The notes: generated from the sequence alone by a model not told the origin. A stretch of 64,000 nt of DNA from Kordia sp039026955 (GCA_039026955.1 JBCCLH010000001.1:164054-228053), one strand, 5' to 3'; shown: positions 24,001 to 33,107, counted from the stretch's first letter. Numbers and translations are program-made.

Positions 24001-25854
24001 TTACTGTTTGATCAACTTTTTGGTAATTGTCTGATTATCAATTTGTAACTGTAAGATATACATTCCCTGTTGCAATCCTTGCACGTTGATTACATTGTTT
24101 GGATTCGCTTGTTGTAATACTTGCTTTCCTGTGATATCAACTATTGTTGCCGAAGTTATTGTCGCATTATTTTTTGTGTTGATATATACAACATTTCCGT
24201 TCACAGGATTTGGATAGATGACAAATTCATCCGCTTCAAACGAAGTTGTGCTCAAAGTTTGCATATGCATTCCTAAATTATCACAAGTGTTGGATGGAAA
24301 ACTATCCCATTCGCTTAGTGTAAAGGTCGTACTAGGCATTGTTACACTCGGTTTTCTGACCAAAGTTACATTTTCTGCATAAGTAGAACTATTTCCAAGT
24401 GTTCCTAAAATATCAATCAATACATCGTTCTTAAATAAGCCGACCGCATCATTTCCGTTGAATCCAGTAATCGCACTGTTCGAGTCATCTACAACACCTG
24501 TACAAATTGCTAAGCTTGTATTTCCAATCACATATACATCTCCATCATTGATTGTAGCGCCCATTGGAAATGCATAGGTAGTCAGCCAGTTGGCATTTCC
24601 GTTAGTGCTAATTTTAAGCGTATATACATTTCCTGCATCGTTCAAATCGACTGTGCTTCCTGTATAATTTGCAATTTCCAGCGCTTTGTTAAGTGAACTT
24701 CCTTCTACGTATTCAGAAAAGTATAAATCCACACCAGCGCCACCACCAGCTAACGTTGTTCCGTTAGTTATAGCAGATTGTGCCGAAATGTTTCCTTCTG
24801 CATCTTTAGCAGCAACCGTTAAGTCATACGTAGTAGAAGCAGATAATCCAGTGATGGTAATTGAAGTCGTTGCCACCGATTGATAAAAAGCAGCATCTAC
24901 ATACACATCGTATTCGGTCACAGCTACATTATCGGTAGAAGCATCCCAAGAAAGATCTAAAGTGTTTGAAGTTTCATTACTTATCATCAAGTTCATCGGA
25001 ACTGTTGGCGCTTGTGTATCAGCACTATAAATTCCCCAACGATCTTCCGCAGGCGTTCCTCCCCAAATTTGTGTTGCCAAACGTGGATTGTCAATAAAAG
25101 GATTACGATTTCCTTGCGCAGTAGCGTTAAAAATATCTTCGTGGTATGCGTTACGTGCATCTTCATTTGGAGAAACAGGATCGGCAGCATTCCATTCCAA
25201 TAACAAATCGATCATATTCGAATCTATGCTATTTTGCGCTCCAACCGCTACCAAATTTGGCGCACATTGGTCACCGTAACGAATGTACATGTACATCACA
25301 ATTCTGGCCACATCACCACGCCAATCTGGTCCACCAGCAGTCGCATCGCCAGGATACCATTCTGAACCAGAAACACCTGAGTTTCCTGAACCAGCACCAA
25401 ACAATCTGCTTCCGCGTTGTCCGTTTCGTTGCACATCAGTTGGACGTAAGTTGTGTGCGTCACTGTAGGCAGTACCGTTTGTTCCAGAAGAATCCAAGTC
25501 TGGACTTGCTAACGAGTTGGCAAAGGTATGTTCACGATTCCAGTCGCCAATATTTCCTCCGTCATCATTCTTGCTTCTAGAAAGATCATTGGTAATATCA
25601 CTGTCGCTTCCGTTCTCCCAACCGTATAATAGCAATACATTATTCATATTGTTCGGATCTTCATCTGTATTTCGGATGGCATCCCAAATTTCTGAGTAGT
25701 TCAATGGATTTACGTGTGTATTGATTACCTTCACTGCCAAAGCATCACGTAACTGCGTTCCAGTTAAGGTCAAATTCACATCATCGTAATACGGTTGCTG
25801 AGCAGAAACCGTAAGCGATATCAATCCAATTAATAAAAGTAAAATTCTTTTCAT
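24001..25854 (-). CDS. Secreted endonuclease I with FN3, lamin-tail-like and T9SS sorting domains
   Basis: A 617-residue secreted multidomain protein. Signal peptide 1-18; endonuclease I (NucM/EndA-like) domain about 20-275 with the metal/catalytic block WNREHTFANS...DAHNLRPTDVQRNGQRGSRLFG; fibronectin type III about 283-368; a lamin-tail-like beta domain about 373-530 (LYFSEYVEGSSLNKALEIANYTGSTVDL); and a type IX secretion C-terminal sorting domain about 545-617 (FVIYPNPVNG ... GMYILQLQIDNQTITKKLIKQ). It probably cleaves extracellular DNA or RNA for nutrient or phosphate supply and is anchored or released by T9SS. It is monocistronic on the minus strand. Confidence 0.92.
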   Translation of the reverse strand: MKRILLLLIGLISLTVSAQQPYYDDVNLTLTGTQLRDALAVKVINTHVNPLNYSEIWDAIRNTDEDPNNMNNVLLLYGWENGSDSDITNDLSRSKNDDGGNIGDWNREHTFANSLASPDLDSSGTNGTAYSDAHNLRPTDVQRNGQRGSRLFGAGSGNSGVSGSEWYPGDATAGGPDWRGDVARIVMYMYIRYGDQCAPNLVAVGAQNSIDSNMIDLLLEWNAADPVSPNEDARNAYHEDIFNATAQGNRNPFIDNPRLATQIWGGTPAEDRWGIYSADTQAPTVPMNLMISNETSNTLDLSWDASTDNVAVTEYDVYVDAAFYQSVATTSITITGLSASTTYDLTVAAKDAEGNISAQSAITNGTTLAGGGAGVDLYFSEYVEGSSLNKALEIANYTGSTVDLNDAGNVYTLKISTNGNANWLTTYAFPMGATINDGDVYVIGNTSLAICTGVVDDSNSAITGFNGNDAVGLFKNDVLIDILGTLGNSSTYAENVTLVRKPSVTMPSTTFTLSEWDSFPSNTCDNLGMHMQTLSTTSFEADEFVIYPNPVNGNVVYINTKNNATITSATIVDITGKQVLQQANPNNVINVQGLQQGMYILQLQIDNQTITKKLIKQ

Positions 25855-25896
25855 TTGTTAATAAGTGTAAGTGTAATATTGAAATAATTTAGGGTT

Positions 25897-27102
25897 TTAT
25901 ATTCGTTCTAACAAGGCCATGTAAAATCCGTCAAACCCTGATTCAGAAGCGAGTACTTTTTTATCTTCTATCAAAGTGAAATTTTCATTAGAAGCTAAAA
26001 AGGTCTCCACTTGCTGTTGGTTTTCCGATGGTAAGATGGAGCACGTAGCATAGACTAGTTTTCCACCCGATTTTACCATGCGAGAATAGCGTTGTAGAAT
26101 ATCTTGTTGCGTGTGTTTAATTTTCTCTAAAAAGTCAGGCTGAATCTTCCATTTTGCATCTGGATTTCTACGTAAAACGCCCAATCCGGAGCAAGGTGCA
26201 TCAATCAACACGCGATCGGCTTTGTCATATAATTTTTTGATCACTTTCGTGGAAGAAATCACGCGGGTTTCTATATTGTGAGCTCCGTTTCGTCGTGCTC
26301 TACGCTTGAGTTCGCGCAATTTTCCTTCGTAAATATCTAAAGAAATTACTTGCCCTTTATTTTCCATCAACGCTGCTAGATGCAATGATTTTCCACCGGC
26401 ACCAGCACAAGTGTCAACGACTTTCATTCCTGGTTTTACGTCTAACAATTCAGAGACGAGTTGTGAAGAAGCATCTTGCACTTCAAACAATCCGCTTTTA
26501 AACGCATCATTTTTAAAAATATTGGCGCGTTCTTTCAGTCTTAATGCTGAATCATACCCTTCAATAGTTTCTGTGTGAATGTCAAACTTAGCAAGAACCG
26601 CTTGTAATTTTTCTCTAGTAGTTTTCAGTGTGTTGGTACGCAAAATCACATCTGCTTGCTGATTCAACGCGTGAATTTCTTTCGTCCAAACGGTTTCTCC
26701 TAATTCTTCAACGCCTAAATCGTCCAACCAATCGGGAATAGATTCTTTAATTTTTCGAATCTTAGACAGTTCATCAAAACGACCTTTAATTCTACGTGTT
26801 GGCGTGCCTGCGAGCTGATTCCAATCTGGCAATTCAATACCGCGTAAGGTTGCCCAAACGGCAAAAATGCGCCATAAATTTTCTCGTGAATAATTTTCTT
26901 TAATATCCGCAATCTCGCCATACAAGCGCTTCCAGCGAACAATTTCATAGGTGGTTTCTGCGACAAACTTACGATCGCGACTTCCCCAGCGGGCATCTCT
27001 TTTTAGTAACTTTTCAACTACTTTATCGGCATAAGCTCCTTCATTAAATATTAAGTTTAGTCCATCAATCACGGAAAAAACTAAATTTCTATGTAATCGC
27101 AT
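25897..27102 (-). CDS. RsmB/NOP-family RNA (cytosine-5) methyltransferase
   Basis: A 401-residue class I SAM-dependent methyltransferase for RNA cytosine-C5. The C-terminal catalytic half has the SAM loop VVDTCAGAGGKSLHLAALM, motif IV DAPCSGLGVLRRNPDAKWK and motif VI YATCSILPSENQQQVETFL, giving the two cysteines that act as nucleophile and release residue. The N-terminal half (1-150) is an RsmB/NusB-like RNA-binding helical region. The ATG at 27102 is preferred over the upstream frame to 27165, which runs into the divergent sigma promoter region. Substrate is likely rRNA, not proven. Confidence 0.85.
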   Translation of the reverse strand: MRLHRNLVFSVIDGLNLIFNEGAYADKVVEKLLKRDARWGSRDRKFVAETTYEIVRWKRLYGEIADIKENYSRENLWRIFAVWATLRGIELPDWNQLAGTPTRRIKGRFDELSKIRKIKESIPDWLDDLGVEELGETVWTKEIHALNQQADVILRTNTLKTTREKLQAVLAKFDIHTETIEGYDSALRLKERANIFKNDAFKSGLFEVQDASSQLVSELLDVKPGMKVVDTCAGAGGKSLHLAALMENKGQVISLDIYEGKLRELKRRARRNGAHNIETRVISSTKVIKKLYDKADRVLIDAPCSGLGVLRRNPDAKWKIQPDFLEKIKHTQQDILQRYSRMVKSGGKLVYATCSILPSENQQQVETFLASNENFTLIEDKKVLASESGFDGFYMALLERI

Positions 27103-27178
27103 TGAATTCAAATTAAAGCGCAAAGGTATTGTTTTATGTTTATATTTTTTATTTAATTTAAACAATCAAAAAAAATCT

Positions 27179-27757
27179 TTGGACGAAACTACATTTATTA
27201 ACGATTTACAACAAGGAAAACGGGAAGCTTATAGCCGTCTTTTGGACGAATATCAGCAGCGAGTTTTTCATACCTGTTTGTCGTTTGTGCCCAATAGAGA
27301 AGATGCAGAAGATGTGGCGCAAGAAGTATTTGTAGAAGTATTTCGATCGATTCAGAAGTTTAAGGGAAATTCCAAACTATCCACCTGGATTTACAGGATT
27401 TCCACCAACAAATCACTAGAATTTATTCGTAAAAAGAACACCAAAAAACGGTTTGCGTTTATGCACTCTATTTTTGGAAATGAAATTCCGCTAGATAAAA
27501 CCTCTTATTTCACGGAGATGAATCATCCGGGAATTTTATTGGAGAACAAAGAAAAAAGCGAAACTATTTTTAGAGCCATTCATCAATTGCCAGAAGCACA
27601 ACGTGTTGTGTTTACTTTGCATAAAATTGATGGACTTAGTTATAAGGAAATAGGCGAAATTACGGAGAAAAGTGTTTCTTCGGTAGAATCGTTAATGTTT
27701 CGCGCCAAGAAAAATTTACAAAAAATATTAGCAAATTTTTATAAAAATGAAAGTTAG
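27179..27757 (+). CDS. ECF-type RNA polymerase sigma factor
   Basis: A 192-residue ECF sigma factor; the start is TTG at 27179. Region 2 covers about 20-90 (EDAEDVAQEVFVEVFRSIQKFKGNSKLSTWIYRISTNKSLEFIRK) and region 4 about 130-185 (VFTLHKIDGLSYKEIGEITEKSVSSVESLMFRAKKNL). The long basic linker KKNTKKRFAFMH is unusual but in frame. Next are a small membrane protein and a CpxP-like protein in the same direction, the same arrangement as the 48215-46562 operon. That layout suggests an envelope-stress or metal-response unit in which the following YHYH/SCO genes may be targets. Confidence 0.9.
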   Translation: MDETTFINDLQQGKREAYSRLLDEYQQRVFHTCLSFVPNREDAEDVAQEVFVEVFRSIQKFKGNSKLSTWIYRISTNKSLEFIRKKNTKKRFAFMHSIFGNEIPLDKTSYFTEMNHPGILLENKEKSETIFRAIHQLPEAQRVVFTLHKIDGLSYKEIGEITEKSVSSVESLMFRAKKNLQKILANFYKNES

Positions 27758-27795
27758 CGCAAGTTTTTTAAAAATTTCGCATCAAATACAAAATT

Positions 27796-28110
27796 ATGGA
27801 GACATCTAAAAACATAAAGAAAAAGATAGAAACGACTTTTGACGTGCTCGATACGATCAATGACGTCAATGTTTCGCCTTTTTTTAAAGATAAAACGTTA
27901 CAGCGTTTGTATGCTGAAAAAGAAGAAGTTACTACGGCAGGTTTTGGTTGGTTTACACCAAAATTGCAGTTGGCGACGTTGATCTGCATATTGATCATCA
28001 ATGTATTTGGAATTTATCAAATGACCAAAACAGAATATGATTCAAACATTACGGAGTTCGCCAAGCTCTATGAATTATCTGGAAATCAGCAACCATCATT
28101 ATTTAACTAA
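27796..28110 (+). CDS. Small single-pass membrane protein, candidate anti-sigma factor
   Basis: A 104-residue protein: a soluble N-terminal part (1-55: ETSKNIKKKIETTFDVLDTINDVNVSPFFKDKTLQRLY), one transmembrane helix (about 60-77, LQLATLICILIINVFGIYQM) and a short periplasmic tail. It has no known family that I recognise. Size, topology and its place 38 bp after an ECF sigma gene and 14 bp before a CpxP-like gene fit an anti-sigma role, as for the larger 47115-47657 protein in the parallel operon. This is inference from position. Confidence 0.65.
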   Translation: METSKNIKKKIETTFDVLDTINDVNVSPFFKDKTLQRLYAEKEEVTTAGFGWFTPKLQLATLICILIINVFGIYQMTKTEYDSNITEFAKLYELSGNQQPSLFN

Positions 28111-28124
28111 ACGCGCAGCCACTG

Positions 28125-28604
28125 ATGAAAAAAAATACGCTACTCTACATTTTGGTTGTTTTTCTAATTGTGATGAATGGTTACTTTATGTATGAAATTT
28201 TTGTGGATACAAAGCCAAAAAGACCGAATCCAGGAAATTTTATTGCTAAAGAGTTACAGTTTGATGAAGCGCAGATGGAACAGTTTTCAGCAATCAACGA
28301 TCAACATCACGAAGAAATGATGCGCATCATGCGAGATGTTCGTAAACTCAAAGACGAATTGTTCGCCTATATTTCTGAAGCTACCTACAGTGAAGAAAAA
28401 GTAGAAGACATCACACGACGTATCGGAGAAAAAATGCGGCTACGCGATGAAAAAACATTCTATCATTTTAAAGAAGTTCAAAAAATCTGTAATGACGAAC
28501 AACGAACACGTTTTAACAAGCTTATCAAAGAAGCATTGCATCCTCCGGGAAGACCTGGCGGTCCACCACATGGCAGACCTCATGGACCACCGCCAGAAAG
28601 ATAA
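28125..28604 (+). CDS. CpxP/ZraP-like periplasmic metal-sensing protein
   Basis: A 159-residue protein with an N-terminal membrane anchor or signal (5-25) and a helical LTxxQ-type periplasmic domain (ELQFDEAQMEQFSAINDQHHEEMMRIMRDVRKLKDELFAYI...IGEKMRLRDEKTFYHFKEVQKICNDEQRTRFNKLI) like CpxP/CnrX/ZraP proteins. The tail (141-159) is rich in Pro, Gly and His (PGGPPHGRPHGPP) and could bind metal ions. It lies 14 bp behind the candidate anti-sigma gene. In this family such proteins feed metal or misfolding signals to a sigma/anti-sigma pair. Confidence 0.82.
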   Translation: MKKNTLLYILVVFLIVMNGYFMYEIFVDTKPKRPNPGNFIAKELQFDEAQMEQFSAINDQHHEEMMRIMRDVRKLKDELFAYISEATYSEEKVEDITRRIGEKMRLRDEKTFYHFKEVQKICNDEQRTRFNKLIKEALHPPGRPGGPPHGRPHGPPPER

Positions 28605-28712
28605 AGCTATAATCTTGTAACTTTCACGTTCACAAAGAATATTGTATTTTTATAAACGTAATACTTACTTATATGCTGACTGTACGTTATAACTATACAA
28701 CCAAAAAGAAAT

Positions 28713-29483
28713 ATGAGCGATTTCAAACGTAGAGAGTTTATCAAATTAAGTGCTTTAGGATTTGCAAGCATTGCATTGCAATTACATTCTATATCTTCAT
28801 ATGCACAAGTCGCAAACGGTCACTTGGGAAAATGGAATGCGGATACCAAACTCAACTGGGATGCCTTTTTGGAACGACTTACCAAATTAGCGAAAACGCA
28901 ACACCAACTGCCTTGGAATCAAAAAGTTTACAACGAACAAGTGAAAAAGCTGTTGCTTCAGTGTAATTTCCCAGAGTTTGAAAATATTAAAAAAGAACTA
29001 GAAGGGTATGAAAACAAACGCCCAAATTGGTTTGAATCTGCCAATCTTCATCGTGAAGTAGATTTTCAAGTGTCGCTATTTCAATTTGAAAAAGGTGAAT
29101 ACATTCCACATCACGATCATCCCAATATGACAGGTGTTTTGAATGTAGTTTCTGGAAGTCTTTTGACTAAAAATTACACGATTCAAGAACAATTGACAGA
29201 TACACGAGAAGTGATCGAATACGGACGAAAAACGATCATCAAAAAATGTATACTTCGCGAAACAGGAAATGAAATTGCAAAAGCTGGTGATGTAAGCATG
29301 CTGATGGCAGACGAAGGCAATATTCACTCCATCATGCCAAATGAATTTACACAAATGGTGGACGTTTTTACACCAGCGTATCACAGAGAAACCAACTCAA
29401 GTTGGTACAAAGTCAACGAAGACACAAACTACAAAGGACAAAAAAACGTCTTTGAAGCAGCATATAAAAACACGATGTTTTAA
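28713..29483 (+). CDS. Tat-exported cupin, thiol dioxygenase (PCO/ADO)-like
   Basis: A 256-residue protein with a twin-arginine signal (KRREFIKLSALGFASIALQL, cleaved about 30) and a cupin of the plant cysteine oxidase/cysteamine dioxygenase type. Iron ligands: H134 and H136 in YIPHHDHPNMTGVLNVVSGSLLTKNY and H205 in DEGNIHSIMP, which matches the HxH...H of ADO. Known members oxidise thiols of cysteamine or N-terminal Cys and work in the cytoplasm; a Tat signal puts this one, presumably already loaded with metal, in the periplasm. Its substrate is unknown. It follows the sigma/CpxP genes after 108 bp. Confidence 0.78.
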   Translation: MSDFKRREFIKLSALGFASIALQLHSISSYAQVANGHLGKWNADTKLNWDAFLERLTKLAKTQHQLPWNQKVYNEQVKKLLLQCNFPEFENIKKELEGYENKRPNWFESANLHREVDFQVSLFQFEKGEYIPHHDHPNMTGVLNVVSGSLLTKNYTIQEQLTDTREVIEYGRKTIIKKCILRETGNEIAKAGDVSMLMADEGNIHSIMPNEFTQMVDVFTPAYHRETNSSWYKVNEDTNYKGQKNVFEAAYKNTMF

Positions 29484-29642
29484 TTGTTTGTAAGATATTG
29501 TATTTCAGTTATTTAAATCTAATTTTATACTTGTGTATTTTCCACCTTTCACTAAAAAAAATCAAAAAAAATAAAATTTCTGCACAAGTTTTTCCAAAAG
29601 AACTCATCAAAGTAGATAACAACATGATGAAATTCTTTTCCT

Positions 29643-30824
29643 ATGAACTATAAAATCACACCTATTTTTTTGTTGCTTGCGATGCTAGCATTCGCACAAG
29701 AAAGCGTCACCAATACCTTTTCGGTGACAGACGGATATGAATGTACAGAAATGGTGAAGTACAAAAATGAAGTGTCTATCACCAGACAAGGGAAATACCG
29801 CGTTATCAAATCGAACGCAATTCCAAAACATACGACAGGAAGTTTTCCAAATGCAGGAAATCCAAATCGTATTGCACCTCAAAACAAAACGTATAAAATT
29901 CCATTACGCCCTAAAAAGAACAGAAAGCTAACTTCCGTCTACAGTGATGGAATGTTAGGGCAAGGAACACCTGAATATATTTTTGGCGTGGCCATTAATG
30001 GTGTAAAAATGGAGCCGACGGCAATGGAATTTTTTGTAAATCCGAAAACACGTCAAATGAACCTAGCTTGGTCTAAAGAAGCTTTAAGCACCAATACGGA
30101 TCTGGGAGACGATTGCAATAATGCACATGTACAACCAACAGGCGAATATCATTATCACGGAACACCTTGGGGAATTATTCAACAAGCAAAAGAGAACACG
30201 ATGTTTTTAATCGGTTGGGCAGCCGATGGTTTCCCGATTTACTACAAATACGGGTATGCTTCAGACGATAGTGATGAATTGATTGTTTTGACTTCTAGTT
30301 ACAAATTACGAACAGGAAATCGTCCTGGAGACGGTATTTCTGCACCAAACGGCGCATACGATGGAACCTATGTCCGCGATTTTGAATACATAGACGGTCA
30401 CGGCGATTTGGACGAAGCAAACGGACGCTTTGGAAAAACACCTGAATTCCCGAAAGGCACGTATTATTATGTAATTACAGATAGCTTTCCTTCTTTGCCA
30501 CGATTTTTTGTGGGAACACCTAATAAGAGTTTTAAAGTAGAAGGTGGCATGCGCGGCGGACCAAGAGGTTTTCCAGGCAATGAAGGCGGAAGGAACAGAA
30601 ACAGTCGTGAGCGTCCAAGTGTCGCACAAATCTTTGAACACATGGATGAAAATGGCGATGGCAAACTCAGCAAAAAAGAAGTCAAAGGACCATTACAACG
30701 CGATTTCGCCAGAGTAGATACTGATGAAGACGGATTCATCACACAAAAAGAACTAGAAAACGCACCAAGACCCGAAAGAGGACGCGGCGGACAAGGCGGA
30801 CGTGGACAGCGCGGACGGCAATAA
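29643..30824 (+). CDS. Secreted YHYH-domain protein with EF-hand pair
   Basis: A 393-residue exported protein: short signal peptide (1-18), a YHYH domain (about 90-290) with the naming motif in CNNAHVQPTGEYHYHGTP and metal-ligand-like residues in GWAADGFPIYYKYGYAS, a Gly/Arg-rich linker, then two EF-hand loops (DENGDGKLSKKE and DTDEDGFITQKE) and a Gly/Arg-rich tail. YHYH domains have no settled function; the fixed His and acidic residues suggest metal handling, and the EF-hands should bind calcium. It has a paralogue immediately downstream (31051-31863), with a family C repeat between. Confidence 0.85.
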   Translation: MNYKITPIFLLLAMLAFAQESVTNTFSVTDGYECTEMVKYKNEVSITRQGKYRVIKSNAIPKHTTGSFPNAGNPNRIAPQNKTYKIPLRPKKNRKLTSVYSDGMLGQGTPEYIFGVAINGVKMEPTAMEFFVNPKTRQMNLAWSKEALSTNTDLGDDCNNAHVQPTGEYHYHGTPWGIIQQAKENTMFLIGWAADGFPIYYKYGYASDDSDELIVLTSSYKLRTGNRPGDGISAPNGAYDGTYVRDFEYIDGHGDLDEANGRFGKTPEFPKGTYYYVITDSFPSLPRFFVGTPNKSFKVEGGMRGGPRGFPGNEGGRNRNSRERPSVAQIFEHMDENGDGKLSKKEVKGPLQRDFARVDTDEDGFITQKELENAPRPERGRGGQGGRGQRGRQ

Positions 30825-30864
30825 TATTTTAATTTGTGTATTCGTTGATTTGTTAATCTGTGAA

Positions 30865-30963
30865 ACGTCTTTGCGAGGCTTTAGCCGAAGCAATCTGTTT
30901 CTAATAAAAATTCAATATTTCTTTTGAACAGATTACCACGTCGTAAACTCCTCGTAGTGACGT
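30865..30963. repeat. Dispersed element, family C copy 3 with ATTCG/ACAAATC flanks
   Basis: Ends ACGTCTTTGCGAGGC and CTCCTCGTAGTGACGT, inner CAATCTGTTTC / GAACAGATTACCACG. It is nested in an outer inverted pair (ATTCGTTGATTTGTTAATCTGT left at about 30840-30860; AACAAATCAACGAAT right at 30979-30994), followed by ACAAATCCACAAATCC words to 31040. It separates the two YHYH genes (226-bp gap). Confidence 0.75.
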
Positions 30964-31050
30964 TACACAAATCCAAAAAAACAAATCAACGAATAGACGA
31001 ATAAACAAATCTACAAATCCACAAATCCACAACAAAAAACACCTAACAAC

Positions 31051-31863
31051 ATGAAGATAAAATCAATAATATTAATCATGCTCATCGCAGTTTCAGTAGT
31101 TTTGATTGCTGCTTGTTCAAGTGACGATGATGCAACTACGACGACAACACCAACGACGGGTGGCGATGATACAGCAACTTTACATGCAGCATTTAGTGAA
31201 TTTGATGCAAACAATGTCACGATCATGCTGAATGGTTCTAATGTGCAAATAGAAACCAATGGAAGACCCAATCACACATCACCGTATTGGTCGAGTACAA
31301 ATACCAGAATGGGCACACCAGCAGCGACAGAAGATCATCCACTATTTGTGGAGCCAACTGTGACAGCGTATGCAGATATGGCACCAGGCAATATTGACGA
31401 TTTCAACGGATCATTTTCGTTAACGGTTTCGGCAAGTCCTACATTGGCTTCCAACTCCAGTGCTACAGGTTTAGGACCTATTGGCATTGCAGTGACTGGT
31501 GCGGTAATTTATAACGATCAAGAAGGTCCAAATGTGCCAATTGACAATGCATTGCCTTCGTTAGATTATACGGCTGCACACACAGGACCGCAAAGTTATC
31601 ATTATCATTTAGAGCCAAAAGCATGGTCAGATGATGATGGAAACTTAATCGGAATCATGGCAGATGGCTTTTTTATCTATGGTAGAAGAGACCATGACGG
31701 AACTTATCCAACAGATTTAGATGCTTCAGGTGGACATTTTGGTCCAACACCGCACAATCCAGATGGAGAATATCATTATCATATACAAAACGAACTTTAT
31801 TTGAATGCGTACTATATCATATTTCCAGGCAATTATCAGGGCACAGCCAATACCATTCAATAG
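31051..31863 (+). CDS. YHYH-domain lipoprotein
   Basis: A 270-residue lipoprotein (lipobox LIAAC near residue 22, followed by an Asp/Thr-rich flexible linker SSDDDATTTTTPTTGG) carrying one YHYH domain with two YHYH motifs: GPQSYHYHLEPKAW and DGEYHYHIQNELYLNAYY, and between them GIMADGFFIYGRRDHDG. It is homologous to the domain in the upstream gene but without EF-hands. The surface or periplasmic lipoprotein probably works with the following MORN and SCO lipoproteins: the next start codon is 8 bp away. Confidence 0.85.
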   Translation: MKIKSIILIMLIAVSVVLIAACSSDDDATTTTTPTTGGDDTATLHAAFSEFDANNVTIMLNGSNVQIETNGRPNHTSPYWSSTNTRMGTPAATEDHPLFVEPTVTAYADMAPGNIDDFNGSFSLTVSASPTLASNSSATGLGPIGIAVTGAVIYNDQEGPNVPIDNALPSLDYTAAHTGPQSYHYHLEPKAWSDDDGNLIGIMADGFFIYGRRDHDGTYPTDLDASGGHFGPTPHNPDGEYHYHIQNELYLNAYYIIFPGNYQGTANTIQ

Positions 31864-31870
31864 TTTTTCG

Positions 31871-32461
31871 ATGCTTCTTGGGATTGTGGTACTTTTGTTG
31901 ACTTCCTGTGAGCAAAATTCCCAAGAAAATAGAACGATTACCGAAGAAATTACCTCGATTGCTTCGGTAGTTGTTTCTAAAACTGAACTCACACTGAAAC
32001 CAGCATTGGGATTGTATTATTATCAAGGGCAACCTTTTACTGGTATTTCAGAAGTCAAATATGAAAATGGAATCGTTTCAGAGCGTGAAGTATATGTACA
32101 AGGAAAACGCAACGGATTGCGTGAAAAATGGTTTCCAAGTGGCGTATTGAGTTTTCAAGCAAACTATAGCAATGGCATACAACATGGAACTTCCAGAACG
32201 TGGTGGACTAATGGAAATCTGCGTTCGATTTCACATCACAAACATGGAGTTGTAGACGGTATCCAAGAACAATGGTACAAAACAGGCGAAAAATTTAAAC
32301 GCCAAACTATTGTCAACGGAAAGGAAGAAGGCTTGCAGCAAGCATGGCGAAAGAATGGAAAATTATTTAACAATTATGAAGCAAAAAATGGACGATTTTT
32401 TGGTTTAAGAAAAGCAGGATTGTGTTATGAATTACAGAACGAAATGGTACAGACAGACTAG
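31871..32461 (+). CDS. MORN-variant (YwqK-like) repeat lipoprotein
   Basis: A 196-residue lipoprotein (LLLTSC lipobox) made of variant MORN repeats of about 23 residues: YENGIVSEREVYVQGKRNGLREKWFPSG, ANYSNGIQHGTSRTWWTNG, HHKHGVVDGIQEQWYKTG, TIVNGKEEGLQQAWRKNG. This repeat type is that of YwqK-family antitoxin-like proteins, but no toxin gene is present and the family is widespread in Bacteroidota. The start is the ATG at 31871, which gives a lipoprotein signal; a frame from 31805 would run inside the previous gene. It overlaps the SCO gene by 35 bp. Confidence 0.8.
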   Translation: MLLGIVVLLLTSCEQNSQENRTITEEITSIASVVVSKTELTLKPALGLYYYQGQPFTGISEVKYENGIVSEREVYVQGKRNGLREKWFPSGVLSFQANYSNGIQHGTSRTWWTNGNLRSISHHKHGVVDGIQEQWYKTGEKFKRQTIVNGKEEGLQQAWRKNGKLFNNYEAKNGRFFGLRKAGLCYELQNEMVQTD

Positions 32462-33107
32462 CTATTTTCTACTATTGATCACCTCTTTAGTATTTTTCAA
32501 TTGTAAAGATGGCAGAAAGCAACTGGGTAGCCGTGTAGCGAGTTTGCCGTATTATCAAGAAGCATCTTTTACGCCATATTGGTTTGAAAAAGGCACCACA
32601 GCACAAAAAACATTTCATCAAATTCCAACTTTTAGCCTGACCAATCAGAATGGGGAAACGATTACCGAAGGAACGTTTAAAGATAAAATCTATGTTACGG
32701 ATTTCTTTTTTACAAGCTGTCCAGGGATTTGTCCAAAAATGACCGCGAATATGGATGTGTTACAACAAGAATTCAAAGACGATGATGAAGTTTTATTATT
32801 ATCACATTCGGTCACACCAGAAATGGATTCGGTTTCGGTATTAAAACGATATGCGGAACTTAAAGGAATTGACAGTAAAAAGTGGCATTTAGTTACAGGC
32901 GATCGCGCTCAGATTTATGACTTAGGTCGAAACCACTATTTTGTAGAAGAAGATTTAGGCGAAGCAAAAAGTGCAGATGATTTTTTACATACAGAAAATT
33001 TTGTGCTCGTTGATAAAAACAGACAAATCAGAGGGATTTACAACGGATTGAACAAAACAGCAATTCAACAATTAATCGCTGATATACGAACGTTACAAAA
33101 AGAATGA
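32427..33107 (+). CDS. SCO1/SenC family copper chaperone lipoprotein
   Basis: A 226-residue lipoprotein (lipobox LVFFNC) with a thioredoxin-like SCO domain. The copper ligands are the CxxxC pair C98/C102 (FFFTSCPGICPKMTANM) and H188 in DDFLHTENFVLVD. SCO proteins deliver copper or reduce the CuA site of cytochrome oxidase, and some act in redox defence. It overlaps the upstream MORN gene by 35 bp, so they are translationally linked. As last gene of the YHYH set it gives the cluster its best functional hint: copper. Confidence 0.9.
   Translation: MNYRTKWYRQTSYFLLLITSLVFFNCKDGRKQLGSRVASLPYYQEASFTPYWFEKGTTAQKTFHQIPTFSLTNQNGETITEGTFKDKIYVTDFFFTSCPGICPKMTANMDVLQQEFKDDDEVLLLSHSVTPEMDSVSVLKRYAELKGIDSKKWHLVTGDRAQIYDLGRNHYFVEEDLGEAKSADDFLHTENFVLVDKNRQIRGIYNGLNKTAIQQLIADIRTLQKE

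Noticed and set aside
31871..32461. YwqK-type antitoxin as part of a toxin-antitoxin pair
   Set aside because: No toxin gene beside it, it is a lipoprotein, and it is translationally tied to a SCO gene.
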